Shown here piece after piece: positions 14,689-22,230 of a DNA stretch of 38,694 nucleotides. The notes beneath the pieces were generated by a model. It was not told the DNA's origin and did no database searches. It saw nothing but the letters and a program-made list of their open reading frames with translations. Source of the DNA: a virus; the IMG/VR virus record IMGVR_UViG_3300021961_000245, positions 1 to 38,694 of that record; one strand, written 5' to 3'. The translations under genes and the position numbers were made by a program. Numbering within the stretch: the first letter of the stretch is position 1; every line of letters starts with the position of its first letter.

Positions 14689-15963
14689 ATGCTTTCTACT
14701 GATGCAAAATCCCAATCTGCTATTATTTCCAAATATGAAGCAGAGTTGGCAAAGAAAAACATCAAGATAGTAAAGTCATCTCGTGGCGGCAAGCATCTCC
14801 GATTCTCATATCCGGGAGATCATAAGAAACTCCTAAACGATATTATTAAATGCGAGCTTACAGATAGTACGTTTGTAATCTCAGGCAAATATCGTACAGA
14901 AGAACTTACTATCAAAGAAGCAGTCGATGGTGCCAAGATCGGAGACAAGATCTATGTCGTCAATGCTGTATCATCTCGTGGCGAACTTCGTACAAAAGAA
15001 TTGACACCTGAACGTATCGGTGTGGCTACTGGCAAAAAGATCGGCAAGTTAGAATTCAAGAGAAAGGTGCTGCAAGGCATCAACGGCCTCGGTGTTTCAG
15101 TTGTCGTCAAAGAGTTTATGAAAGATCTCATGGATTCTGCCGAAACAATGGGCGGTAAAATCAGATCAGAATACATCGAACAGATATCGGATTCAGATAT
15201 CAACATTATCGCCAAAGATTTTGGTGAAGTCACAGGCGCTTGGTGGTTTTTAAACGTATACGATAAGACTGCAGACGGGATCATGTATCCTACTCAGAGC
15301 AACCTGAGACTGGTCGATTACTATGCCACATATCCAAAGAAACCTAACCTTGCGATATCTGCCAAAGCAGGTAAAGGTGCACCTCCATCGATCGATGCAA
15401 TCGCCGATATTTTAGATAAGATCAATTACACCGACTCGAAGAAGAAGATAGCCAAGAACCTTATCATCGCCATTCGTAATAGCTCTGTGTTAGATGGTAT
15501 CGTTCGTGGTTCTGCCGAGGTAAAAACTCCTGGTTGGAATGCACTCGTCAAGATGATGGGAAACAACATCACACCAGCCTCGATTGAAATCTTCTTATCA
15601 AAATATAAGACGGCAGAAGAACTCCTAAAAGTTTTAGATCCTCTCTACAAGGTTATGGGAAGAGCTGCTTCTCCTGATATTACAAAACGCATCGTTGGAA
15701 ATAGGGCAAAGAGAAATGGTCTGATCCTGTCTCCGCTTGCATATCACCTCGTGGATATGATGAACGCAGACAAGACATATTCTAACGTTTTGAATGAAGC
15801 CACGAAGCAGATCAACGTCAGTCAGCTCTACATCAATATCTACAAGACTCAGAAGCTGGTAAAATACAACATCCAGGAGTTTAAGGACATCGACTTCAAG
15901 TTCGAGTACAACGGAAACGCCGGCATGCCAGGCCTGAAAAAAATATCATTTAAAGCGAAATAA
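14689..15963 (+). CDS. Late-region protein of unknown function
   Basis: A 424-residue lysine-rich soluble protein. The N-terminal part contains SSRGGKHLRFSYPGDHKKLL, reminiscent of a short alpha/beta nucleic-acid-binding module; the middle has a strong helical pattern (SKKKIAKNLIIAIRNSSV, then a segment KTPGWNALVKMMGNN). No enzyme motif recognised. ATG 14689 is preferred to GTG 14680, although the ribosome site is weak. A late promoter precedes it and a TGTACA-type promoter follows it, so it is probably a monocistronic late gene; virion or DNA-processing roles are both possible. Confidence 0.75.
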   Translation: MLSTDAKSQSAIISKYEAELAKKNIKIVKSSRGGKHLRFSYPGDHKKLLNDIIKCELTDSTFVISGKYRTEELTIKEAVDGAKIGDKIYVVNAVSSRGELRTKELTPERIGVATGKKIGKLEFKRKVLQGINGLGVSVVVKEFMKDLMDSAETMGGKIRSEYIEQISDSDINIIAKDFGEVTGAWWFLNVYDKTADGIMYPTQSNLRLVDYYATYPKKPNLAISAKAGKGAPPSIDAIADILDKINYTDSKKKIAKNLIIAIRNSSVLDGIVRGSAEVKTPGWNALVKMMGNNITPASIEIFLSKYKTAEELLKVLDPLYKVMGRAASPDITKRIVGNRAKRNGLILSPLAYHLVDMMNADKTYSNVLNEATKQINVSQLYINIYKTQKLVKYNIQEFKDIDFKFEYNGNAGMPGLKKISFKAK

Positions 15964-15966
15964 GCA

Positions 15967-16006
15967 TGTACATTATTTCGAAAACAATATAGAGTGTAAC
16001 TATGAT
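15967..16006 (+). promoter_or_regulatory. Phage promoter (TGTACA class, double -10) overlapping a start codon
   Basis: TGTACA (15967-15972), a 17-base spacer, TAGAGT (15990-15995), and TATGAT 11 bases on (16001-16006), which contains the start ATG at 16002. No good ribosome site is present, only GAGTG. Confidence 0.55.
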
Positions 16007-16607
16007 AAAGAAACGATTTAAAGAGTTTGTTGGTAATGGTACACTCACGATATTCGATATCGATGAGACTCTGTTCCATACATATGCAAAGGTTGCCGTT
16101 GTCAAAGACGGCAAGGTTGTTCGAATGCTCGACAACCAAGAGTTTAACACTTACAAGCGTAAGAAGGGTGAAACCTACGACTTCGGAGAGTTTGCTAACG
16201 CAGAGGTATTTCGCAAGTCGTCGAAGCCAATCACTCGTATGGTTGCTAAAACGAAAGCGATCTTTGCTAACTCTCGGAAGAATCCTCATAGCCGAGTGAT
16301 TATCTGTACAGCGCGAGCTGACTTCGATAACAAGGACATCTTCCTTCAAACGTTTCGAGATCATGGTCTACCTATCGATAATATCCATGTCGAACGAGCT
16401 GGTAACCTGAAGATCGACTCTTCCGCTGAAGCCAAGAAGATCATCTTTCGAAAGTATATAAATACTAAGAACTACGTAAAGCTTCGGTTGTTTGATGATG
16501 CTCCTAGCAATCTTCAGGCATTTCTTTCATTGAAGAAAGAGTTTCCTGACATTACGTTCGAAGCCTTCTTTGTAAATCCTGATGGATCGGTAAAAACAGT
16601 ACGATGA
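16002..16607 (+). CDS. HAD-superfamily phosphatase
   Basis: A 201-residue HAD hydrolase. Motif I is FDIDETL (D19, D21, T23), motif II is the Thr of IICTARADF, and motif IV is FDDAPSNL, giving a complete catalytic core for phosphomonoester hydrolysis. The insertion between motifs I and II is basic. Some phage relatives are polynucleotide 3'-phosphatases, but the substrate cannot be assigned here. The start codon lies inside the second box of its promoter. The end overlaps the next gene (ATGA), which encodes a ligase-fold protein, so dephosphorylation may be paired with nucleotidyl transfer. Confidence 0.85.
   Translation: MIKKRFKEFVGNGTLTIFDIDETLFHTYAKVAVVKDGKVVRMLDNQEFNTYKRKKGETYDFGEFANAEVFRKSSKPITRMVAKTKAIFANSRKNPHSRVIICTARADFDNKDIFLQTFRDHGLPIDNIHVERAGNLKIDSSAEAKKIIFRKYINTKNYVKLRLFDDAPSNLQAFLSLKKEFPDITFEAFFVNPDGSVKTVR
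16457..16464 (+). promoter_or_regulatory. Possible internal late promoter
   Basis: Perfect TATAAATA inside the HAD gene (coding YIN), about 140 bases upstream of the next gene. It could supply late transcription of the nucleotidyltransferase pair, or be coincidental. Confidence 0.35.
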
Positions 16608-17773
16608 CAAGTTTTAGAAATTTCCTTGCAGAAGAGCTTGACGAAACTAAGCTGAAGCATCTTGAGCATGCTGAAGATCACGTGATCAATGCTGGTCACG
16701 AAGGCTTTTCTCATGCTTATCATAATCTGAAAGATGTGCATGACAAGTTGACAGGTAAGAAGAACGACACAAGAATCACCATGAAGTATGATGGTTCTCC
16801 TTCTGTGGTATTTGGTCGTCATCCTGAAACTGGTCGTTTCTTTGTAGCATCGAAGTCTGCCTTCAATAAGAATCCAAAAATCAACTATACTCCAGAAGAT
16901 ATCGAGCGTAACCATGGGCATGCTCCCGGTCTCGTGTCGAAGTTGAAAGCAGCTTTGCAACATCTTCCGAAGGTGACACCGAAGAAAGGTGTTTTCCAAG
17001 GAGATATCATGCATACTCCTGAAGATGTACATGAAACAGATGGTAAGGTGCACTTTACACCTAACACTATCACTTATTCTGCTCAGAAGAATTCTCCGCA
17101 CGGTAAGGCTGCTCTCAACTCGAAGATCGGTGTAGCCATTCATACCAAGTATAATGGCAAGAATCTTGAGGATATGCAAGCCGAGCATGGCGCTCAGCTA
17201 GATGACTTTGGATTGCATAAGGATGTGCATCTGATTTCGACAGAGCATCATCTCGATAACATTAAGTTTACTCCTCAGAATCGCGAACGCTTTGCGAAGG
17301 CTATGACTGCCGCTGCTGCGCACAACAAAAAAGCAAAGCCTGAAACTTATGAAGCTATCAAAGGTCATGAGATTCCTTTGAAGACTTACATCAATCATAC
17401 AGTTCGTACTGGCACTAAGCCGAGTGTAGAAGGTTTCATGAACCACTACATGAAGGCACACCAGAAGAAGATCGAAGGTGTGAAGATGGCATCATCAAAG
17501 GCGACGAAGACTGCTGCCATGGAATCAGACATCGGTCACGTTCAACGTAATCGTGCTCACTTCGAAAACGTTCTGAACCAGCATAAGCATCTACAAAAGG
17601 CAAAGGATATTCTTGCTCATACTCTTTCGAGCAGTGCTGAGTTCGATCACAGCATCAACGGCAAGAAGTCGAAGCCTGAAGGATTCGTAGTAGTCAGACA
17701 TAATCGTCCTACGAAGATCGTAGATCGTGCTGAATTCTCGGCTGCCAATTTCAATAAGGTTAAAGCTCAATGA
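16604..17773 (+). CDS. Ligase-fold nucleotidyltransferase-like protein with capsid-targeting-like N-terminus
   Basis: A 389-residue protein. K61-Y-D-G64 in TMKYDGSPSVVFGR fits motif I (KxDG) of the covalent nucleotidyltransferase superfamily (DNA/RNA ligases and capping enzymes). FQGDIM (131-136) resembles motif III (FxGE), PEGFVVVR (E359, G360) resembles motif IV, and K371 could serve motif V. I recall this family as DUF6267 in marine phages. The N-terminus MTSFRNFLAEELDE resembles T4 capsid targeting sequences (such as MKTYQEFI.E), so the protein may be packaged. Coupled by ATGA to the HAD phosphatase before and the HIGH nucleotidyltransferase after. Activity is inferred from motifs. Confidence 0.75.
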   Translation: MTSFRNFLAEELDETKLKHLEHAEDHVINAGHEGFSHAYHNLKDVHDKLTGKKNDTRITMKYDGSPSVVFGRHPETGRFFVASKSAFNKNPKINYTPEDIERNHGHAPGLVSKLKAALQHLPKVTPKKGVFQGDIMHTPEDVHETDGKVHFTPNTITYSAQKNSPHGKAALNSKIGVAIHTKYNGKNLEDMQAEHGAQLDDFGLHKDVHLISTEHHLDNIKFTPQNRERFAKAMTAAAAHNKKAKPETYEAIKGHEIPLKTYINHTVRTGTKPSVEGFMNHYMKAHQKKIEGVKMASSKATKTAAMESDIGHVQRNRAHFENVLNQHKHLQKAKDILAHTLSSSAEFDHSINGKKSKPEGFVVVRHNRPTKIVDRAEFSAANFNKVKAQ

Positions 17774-18381
17774 AATCCATTCATATCACGCAAGGACGAT
17801 TCAATCCTGTTCATGCAGGCCACGAGATGGTCGTCAAGCATGTGATGGATGCTGCTAAGAAAGAAGGCGCAGATCATAAGATCTTGACGACTGGATCTCA
17901 TGATGCCAAGAAGAATCCTCTGACACCTGAACAGAAGGTGAAGCATCTTTCTCGTGCTGTCAAGGGTGCACATGTCGAGGCCATGACGAAGGAACATCCG
18001 ACTCTACTCCATCAGATGTCGAAGCTGCACAAAGCTGGTTATACTCACGTGACTATGCATGTCGGTTCTGATCGTGTGCATGAATTCCATACGCTGCTTC
18101 ATAAGTATAATGGCGCAGATATGAAACATGGTCACTATAACTTCAAGAGCATCAAAGTAAAGTCTGTCGGCGGAGAACGCAAAGAAGGCGGAGGCGGAAT
18201 CGAATCCGCTTCTGGTACTGCTATGCGTAAGCACGTTACTGCAGGTGATAAAGAATCATTCCATAAGATGGCACCATCTGGTATGAGCAAAGCACATAAA
18301 GATGAGTTGTACCACGATGTTCGTAAAGGCATGGGTATTCACGAGTCGTTCATCGCAAGATTTAAAAACTGGATTAATTAA
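17770..18381 (+). CDS. HIGH-type nucleotidyltransferase (NMNAT/cytidylyltransferase-like)
   Basis: A 203-residue member of the HxGH nucleotidylyltransferase superfamily, which transfers NMP from NTP to small phosphorylated substrates such as NMN or phosphopantetheine. The motif GRFNPVHAGH (H15, H18) binds the NTP phosphates, and SGTAMRKHV matches the distal SxTxxR signature. It overlaps the ligase-like gene by ATGA and the next virion gene by TAATG. The fusion of such domains in NadM/NadR suggests NAD chemistry as one option. The substrate is unassigned. Confidence 0.85.
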   Translation: MKSIHITQGRFNPVHAGHEMVVKHVMDAAKKEGADHKILTTGSHDAKKNPLTPEQKVKHLSRAVKGAHVEAMTKEHPTLLHQMSKLHKAGYTHVTMHVGSDRVHEFHTLLHKYNGADMKHGHYNFKSIKVKSVGGERKEGGGGIESASGTAMRKHVTAGDKESFHKMAPSGMSKAHKDELYHDVRKGMGIHESFIARFKNWIN

Positions 18382-19016
18382 TGGCGCAGTTTAATACCGG
18401 CAACAATGCATTCCAAGCTGCAAACAAGACACTCTTCGAAGTCAATCAGATTGCTACAGCCAATGGCAGTTTGGTTACCACTACTAATCCATTTCCTGTT
18501 AGCGGAACTATTATTACATCAGAAGAAGCTGGAGCATTGTATTCATTTAACAACCACGCAACAAATATAAATCGTGGTTGGACTATGGATGATACTATGC
18601 GCCCTGTTGTTAGTTTTAGAAATGGTAGTGCCAATACCGCAGATTTAATTAAAATAGTTGAATACGAAATTGGTAATAATAATGCTAACCAAAGTACCAT
18701 CATATATGAATGGTATGAAGGTGATATAGCTATCTCAGGAACAACAGTGCCTGCTTGGACTACATTTGGCGTTCATAGCCAATATCGTGTATATCAAGAT
18801 AAAAATTCAACCAATCCTGGAAACACGTTTACGCCAAATGGTGCTATAATGCGACATAGTGGTATCATAATTGGTAAAAATGCTTCTGCGGATGAAGGTC
18901 CTGCGGATATGCACGGTGGAGCAACTCCAAATATGCTGACTTTGTGTATGAAAAGAGTAGACAGCGGTACTAAATTAGATGTGTGGTTTGCCTTTACTAT
19001 TAAAGAGCTTATATAG
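18381..19016 (+). CDS. Virion structural protein (putative)
   Basis: A 211-residue protein rich in Asn, Thr, Gly and Ser, with predicted beta structure and no enzymatic motif. The opening MAQFNTGNNAFQAANKTLFE is typical of particle proteins in marine T4-like phages. It is more AT-rich, with AAT and ACT codons, than the adjacent nucleotidyltransferase gene, suggesting a separate evolutionary source. It starts within the stop of the preceding gene. A tail-fibre-related or decoration role is possible. Confidence 0.7.
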   Translation: MAQFNTGNNAFQAANKTLFEVNQIATANGSLVTTTNPFPVSGTIITSEEAGALYSFNNHATNINRGWTMDDTMRPVVSFRNGSANTADLIKIVEYEIGNNNANQSTIIYEWYEGDIAISGTTVPAWTTFGVHSQYRVYQDKNSTNPGNTFTPNGAIMRHSGIIIGKNASADEGPADMHGGATPNMLTLCMKRVDSGTKLDVWFAFTIKELI

Positions 19017-19049
19017 CAGTTTTTATCTTTTAGCTTGGATACTTGTTTG

Positions 19050-19057
19050 TATAAATA
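19050..19057 (+). promoter_or_regulatory. T4-type late promoter (TATAAATA)
   Basis: Perfect consensus. Expected start near 19063; a leader of about 55 bases with AAGGG at 19106-19110 leads to the ATG at 19119. Confidence 0.75.
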
Positions 19058-19118
19058 GATTTGCGGTTAGGCTACGGCAATCCCGTTTGTTTAACAGATA
19101 AGCCCAAGGGAAACTCTG

Positions 19119-21470
19119 ATGGAAGATAAGAATAAGAAACCGGTTGATACAAAACAGTTAAAAAAGCCAACCGGCACGTCTGTAACTGGCAAACCACTTG
19201 ATGGTATCGAGATCCGTCCTCAGCTCAAAGGTCTCGGCAATCGCCAGCACAACGAGGATACCGTAGTCCTAACTGACACACTCGCTGAGAAGAAAGCGCT
19301 GACACTCGTTCAGCGCCAACGCAGAGCTCGCATCTTAAGAGCCAAAGAGCCGAAGATGCAGAGAGCCAAAGAAGTTTCGAAGCACAAGCTTGCATCAGAT
19401 GAGAAGCTGAAGGCTCGAGCAATTGTCAAAGCAAGAAACATCGTCAAGATGAGGTTTGCAGCTCGTAAGGGAACGCCTTATACAGAGCTCACCACATCTG
19501 AAAAGATTCAAGTCGATAAGGTAGTCGATAAGAAAGTCAAGCTGATCAGAAGATTGGCTGCACGTCTCCTACCCGCTCTCCGTAAAGCAGAAGTCAATCG
19601 TCTCGCTTCGTTCCAATCAGGAGCAAAGCTACAGCATGCGACTGCTACACCGGCAAACGAAGAATTCAATAATATTGTAGAGAGTCTTGATAATAAGACT
19701 TCTATGCAACTCGTTGACATTATCAACGACTCTATCAATGCTCTCAACGAGAATGATAACTCGATGGGCATCACGCTGAAGAGACTGCTAAGCGCTGTCC
19801 TTCCTGAAGACGTGGCAACGTCAACCCTCATGAAAAAAGCCGAAAGAACCGGCATACCGTTCTCGACCCTCAGAGAGGTGTTCGAGCGCGGTTCTTTTGC
19901 GTGGGAAGACGACGGCAAAACTACACAAGAACAATTTGCATTCTCGAGAGTCAACAGCTACATCGCCAAAGGCAGAGCATGGACACTCGATGCAGATCTT
20001 CGCGAAGAGAAAGAAGTCAACGACAAGCTCGATAGTATCTTCGAGGCCTATCACACTGGCTTGAGCGCTTCGACTGCTAAGGCACGCGAATCTCACTGGA
20101 AGAAGATGGAAAAGTATTCTGATCGAGATCCACGTGCATATCAAGATGCACCTGGTGACAAGGCAGCTCGTAAGAAAGATATGCCACAATCTGTGCATAC
20201 AAAGAAATATCATGCCATATACGGCGAAGAGATCGAACAGATGGTCAACGAAGCAGCTGACGGTCTTGCTGCCAAGGCAAAGAAGTCGGGCGTTTCATTA
20301 TCCACTCTGAAGAAAGTATATGCTCGTGGTGTTGCTGCTTGGAACAGCGGTCACCGTCCGGGAACTACACCACAACAGTGGGGTATGGCGCGCGTAAACT
20401 CTTATATCACAAAGGGCAAAGGCACTTATCACGGCGCTGATAAGGATCTTCATGAATCTGATATCAATGAAAGTCTATGGGCTAACATTCATGCCAAGCG
20501 CAAGAGAATTAAAGCTGGATCTGGCGAACGTATGCGTAAGCCAGGATCAAAGGGTGCACCGACTGCCGCAGGCTTTAGGTCTGCATCTGAAGCAGTCGAA
20601 GATCAAGTCGGTAACAAGATTGCAGACACTGCCAGACACGGTAAGGTGCAATATGTCGGCGTAAGAACTGCTGCGCATAAGGAAACTGGTACACAAGAGC
20701 GTCAAGAAGTGCAGTATATCAAGCGTCATAAGATGCATACGAAAAAAGAAAAAGATGCTGATCCGCAACAGATTCGAATAGCTCAAGATCAAATCAAAAA
20801 GAAGGTGATCGACGAGTCGAACAATAAGCCGTATGTCAAGCCTTTCACTGAAAAAGGCAGCACTGAACAACGCGGTTGGAAAGCTTCGAACAAGCATGGC
20901 AAGGTAAAGTACTTTGGCATGGACTTCAAAGCGTCGGCACATAAGCATGCCGGAATCAACGAAGCCGCTGAAAAGCACCCGATTGTAAAAGAATATAACG
21001 CACTGAAGAAGCACGATATTAAGACTCTTCGTAGTATGATTTCGCGGGGTGGTGGAGTTGTCGATACCTCTGGTTTTAAAACAAAAGATCATGCGATATC
21101 ACACTACCTGCGTAATAAGCATGGCCATAAAAAGGTAGATGCTGCGTTTGGATTCAATGAAGATACTGCAGCAGATCGTGAAGTCGGTACGAAGTCGCTT
21201 GTCAAGAAGTATCAGAAAGAAACTCCTGGCCAGGAAAAAGCAGATCTGAACGAGTCGTTCAACATCGAGTTTGCAGCTGGCATCGGTGTAGGTCTGACTG
21301 CTAATGAATGCGGTATCTTCATCAAGCCGGGATTCGAGATGCATCCGAGCGTGGTAGAAGAAGAGAAAGAAACCAAATCAGACTTTCGTATGGTAAAGGT
21401 TCGCACACCAAAGGGATGGGCTTGGAGAAAAGTTCGTCGCGAAGTTGATATCGAGAAGGACGCAGAATGA
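19119..21470 (+). CDS. Large Lys/Glu-rich late protein with duplicated DUF5824-like domain
   Basis: A 783-residue basic protein of unknown function. Residues about 237-292 and 382-447 are two copies of one domain (LxKKAxxSGxxxSTLxxVxxRGxxAW, then ARVNSYIxKG), matching from memory DUF5824. Between them lies a GLSASTAKARESHWKK...HTKKYHAIYGEE block that I recall beside this domain in other phages. A smaller repeat, HGKVQYVGV / HGKVKYFGM, occurs at about 510 and 600. The last 40 residues contain TPKGWAWRKVRREV. Preceded by a perfect late promoter and coupled by ATGA to the next gene. Likely a packaged or particle-associated protein; no enzyme motif seen. Confidence 0.8.
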   Translation: MEDKNKKPVDTKQLKKPTGTSVTGKPLDGIEIRPQLKGLGNRQHNEDTVVLTDTLAEKKALTLVQRQRRARILRAKEPKMQRAKEVSKHKLASDEKLKARAIVKARNIVKMRFAARKGTPYTELTTSEKIQVDKVVDKKVKLIRRLAARLLPALRKAEVNRLASFQSGAKLQHATATPANEEFNNIVESLDNKTSMQLVDIINDSINALNENDNSMGITLKRLLSAVLPEDVATSTLMKKAERTGIPFSTLREVFERGSFAWEDDGKTTQEQFAFSRVNSYIAKGRAWTLDADLREEKEVNDKLDSIFEAYHTGLSASTAKARESHWKKMEKYSDRDPRAYQDAPGDKAARKKDMPQSVHTKKYHAIYGEEIEQMVNEAADGLAAKAKKSGVSLSTLKKVYARGVAAWNSGHRPGTTPQQWGMARVNSYITKGKGTYHGADKDLHESDINESLWANIHAKRKRIKAGSGERMRKPGSKGAPTAAGFRSASEAVEDQVGNKIADTARHGKVQYVGVRTAAHKETGTQERQEVQYIKRHKMHTKKEKDADPQQIRIAQDQIKKKVIDESNNKPYVKPFTEKGSTEQRGWKASNKHGKVKYFGMDFKASAHKHAGINEAAEKHPIVKEYNALKKHDIKTLRSMISRGGGVVDTSGFKTKDHAISHYLRNKHGHKKVDAAFGFNEDTAADREVGTKSLVKKYQKETPGQEKADLNESFNIEFAAGIGVGLTANECGIFIKPGFEMHPSVVEEEKETKSDFRMVKVRTPKGWAWRKVRREVDIEKDAE

Positions 21471-21760
21471 TCGGCTTTAAGGAATTCATCACTGAGCGTG
21501 GCGAAGATTCAAAGGGACACTTTATCGCCACCGAGAAGGGTGCAGGTATGACAGCGAAGGGTGTAAAAGCCTATCGTGCCAAGAATCCTGGATCAAAGCT
21601 TCAGACCGCTGTCACAGGTAAAGTAAAACCTGGATCAAAGGCTGCTGGAAGACGCAAGTCTTTCTGTGCTCGTATGAGTGGTGTCAAAGGTCCGATGAAA
21701 GATGAAAAAGGCAGACCGACTCGCAAGGCGATGTCGCTTCGTAGATGGAAGTGCAATTGA
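21467..21760 (+). CDS. Small basic late protein (DUF6321/DUF5872-like)
   Basis: A 97-residue, strongly basic protein. GAGMTAKGVKAYRAKNPGSKLQ, KSFCARMSGVKGPMKDEKG and KAMSLRRWKC form a pattern I recognise as a widespread small family of unknown function, found in phages and bacteria. The N-terminus MIGFKEFITER has the form of T4 capsid targeting sequences, so packaging with the genome is possible. ATGA overlap with the 783-residue gene and a one-base overlap with the Dps-like gene place it in one late transcript. Confidence 0.8.
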   Translation: MIGFKEFITERGEDSKGHFIATEKGAGMTAKGVKAYRAKNPGSKLQTAVTGKVKPGSKAAGRRKSFCARMSGVKGPMKDEKGRPTRKAMSLRRWKCN

Positions 21761-22194
21761 TGGAAGAGATTACAAACCCGCTGAAGGTAGCCTTCGCTGA
21801 CACTTATGCTTTCTATGTGAAGGCACAGAACTATCACTGGAATGTCGAAGGTACATTCTTTGCGATGTATCACGAGTTCTTTGGTAAGATCTACGAAGAA
21901 GTAGGCGGAGCTATCGACACGTTTGCCGAAGAGATTCGTGCTCAGAATGCATATGCTCCTGCAGCATTCGGTCGCTTTAAAGAATTGACAACTATTCAAG
22001 ACGAAGTTCTTATCATTAAGCCTGAACAGATGGTTGCCAACTTGTTCGAAGACAATGCCAAAGTGCTGGCTTCTGTACAAAGAGCAAGAGATGTAGCAGA
22101 CAAGTACAATGAAAACGGTCTCGTTAACTTCCTCGAAGAGAGACTCGATCAGCACAACAAACATGCATGGATGCTCAAAGCATCGATGAAATAA
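21760..22194 (+). CDS. Dps-like ferritin
   Basis: A 144-residue ferritin-fold protein of the Dps group, which oxidises and stores iron and protects DNA. Ferroxidase ligands have the exact Dps spacing: H26 (YHWNVEG), H38 (MYHEFF), D53 and E57 (IDTFAEE). Bacterial Dps is about 165 residues; the lysine-rich DNA-binding tail is missing at the N-terminus, although the C-terminus ends KHAWMLKASMK. ATG 21760 overlaps the upstream stop; an in-frame ATG at 21745 is less likely. Being in a late operon between particle-type proteins, it may act at the end of infection or be packaged. Confidence 0.88.
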   Translation: MEEITNPLKVAFADTYAFYVKAQNYHWNVEGTFFAMYHEFFGKIYEEVGGAIDTFAEEIRAQNAYAPAAFGRFKELTTIQDEVLIIKPEQMVANLFEDNAKVLASVQRARDVADKYNENGLVNFLEERLDQHNKHAWMLKASMK

Positions 22195-22199
22195 TATTT

Positions 22200-22207
22200 C
22201 ATAAATA
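22200..22207 (+). promoter_or_regulatory. T4-type late promoter (CATAAATA)
   Basis: One mismatch to consensus, 23 bases ahead of the next ATG. The following GATTT matches the bases after the 19050 site. Confidence 0.65.
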
Positions 22208-22230
22208 GATTTAAATTCACGGAGTAAGAA

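Noticed and set aside
16514-17188. 224-residue minus-strand frame
   Set aside because: Antisense to the HAD and ligase-like genes, which have catalytic motifs and ATGA coupling; its sequence shows no domain.
20547-21092. 181-residue minus-strand frame in the large late protein
   Set aside because: Phe/Leu/Arg-rich translation typical of antisense to Lys/Glu-rich coding sequence.
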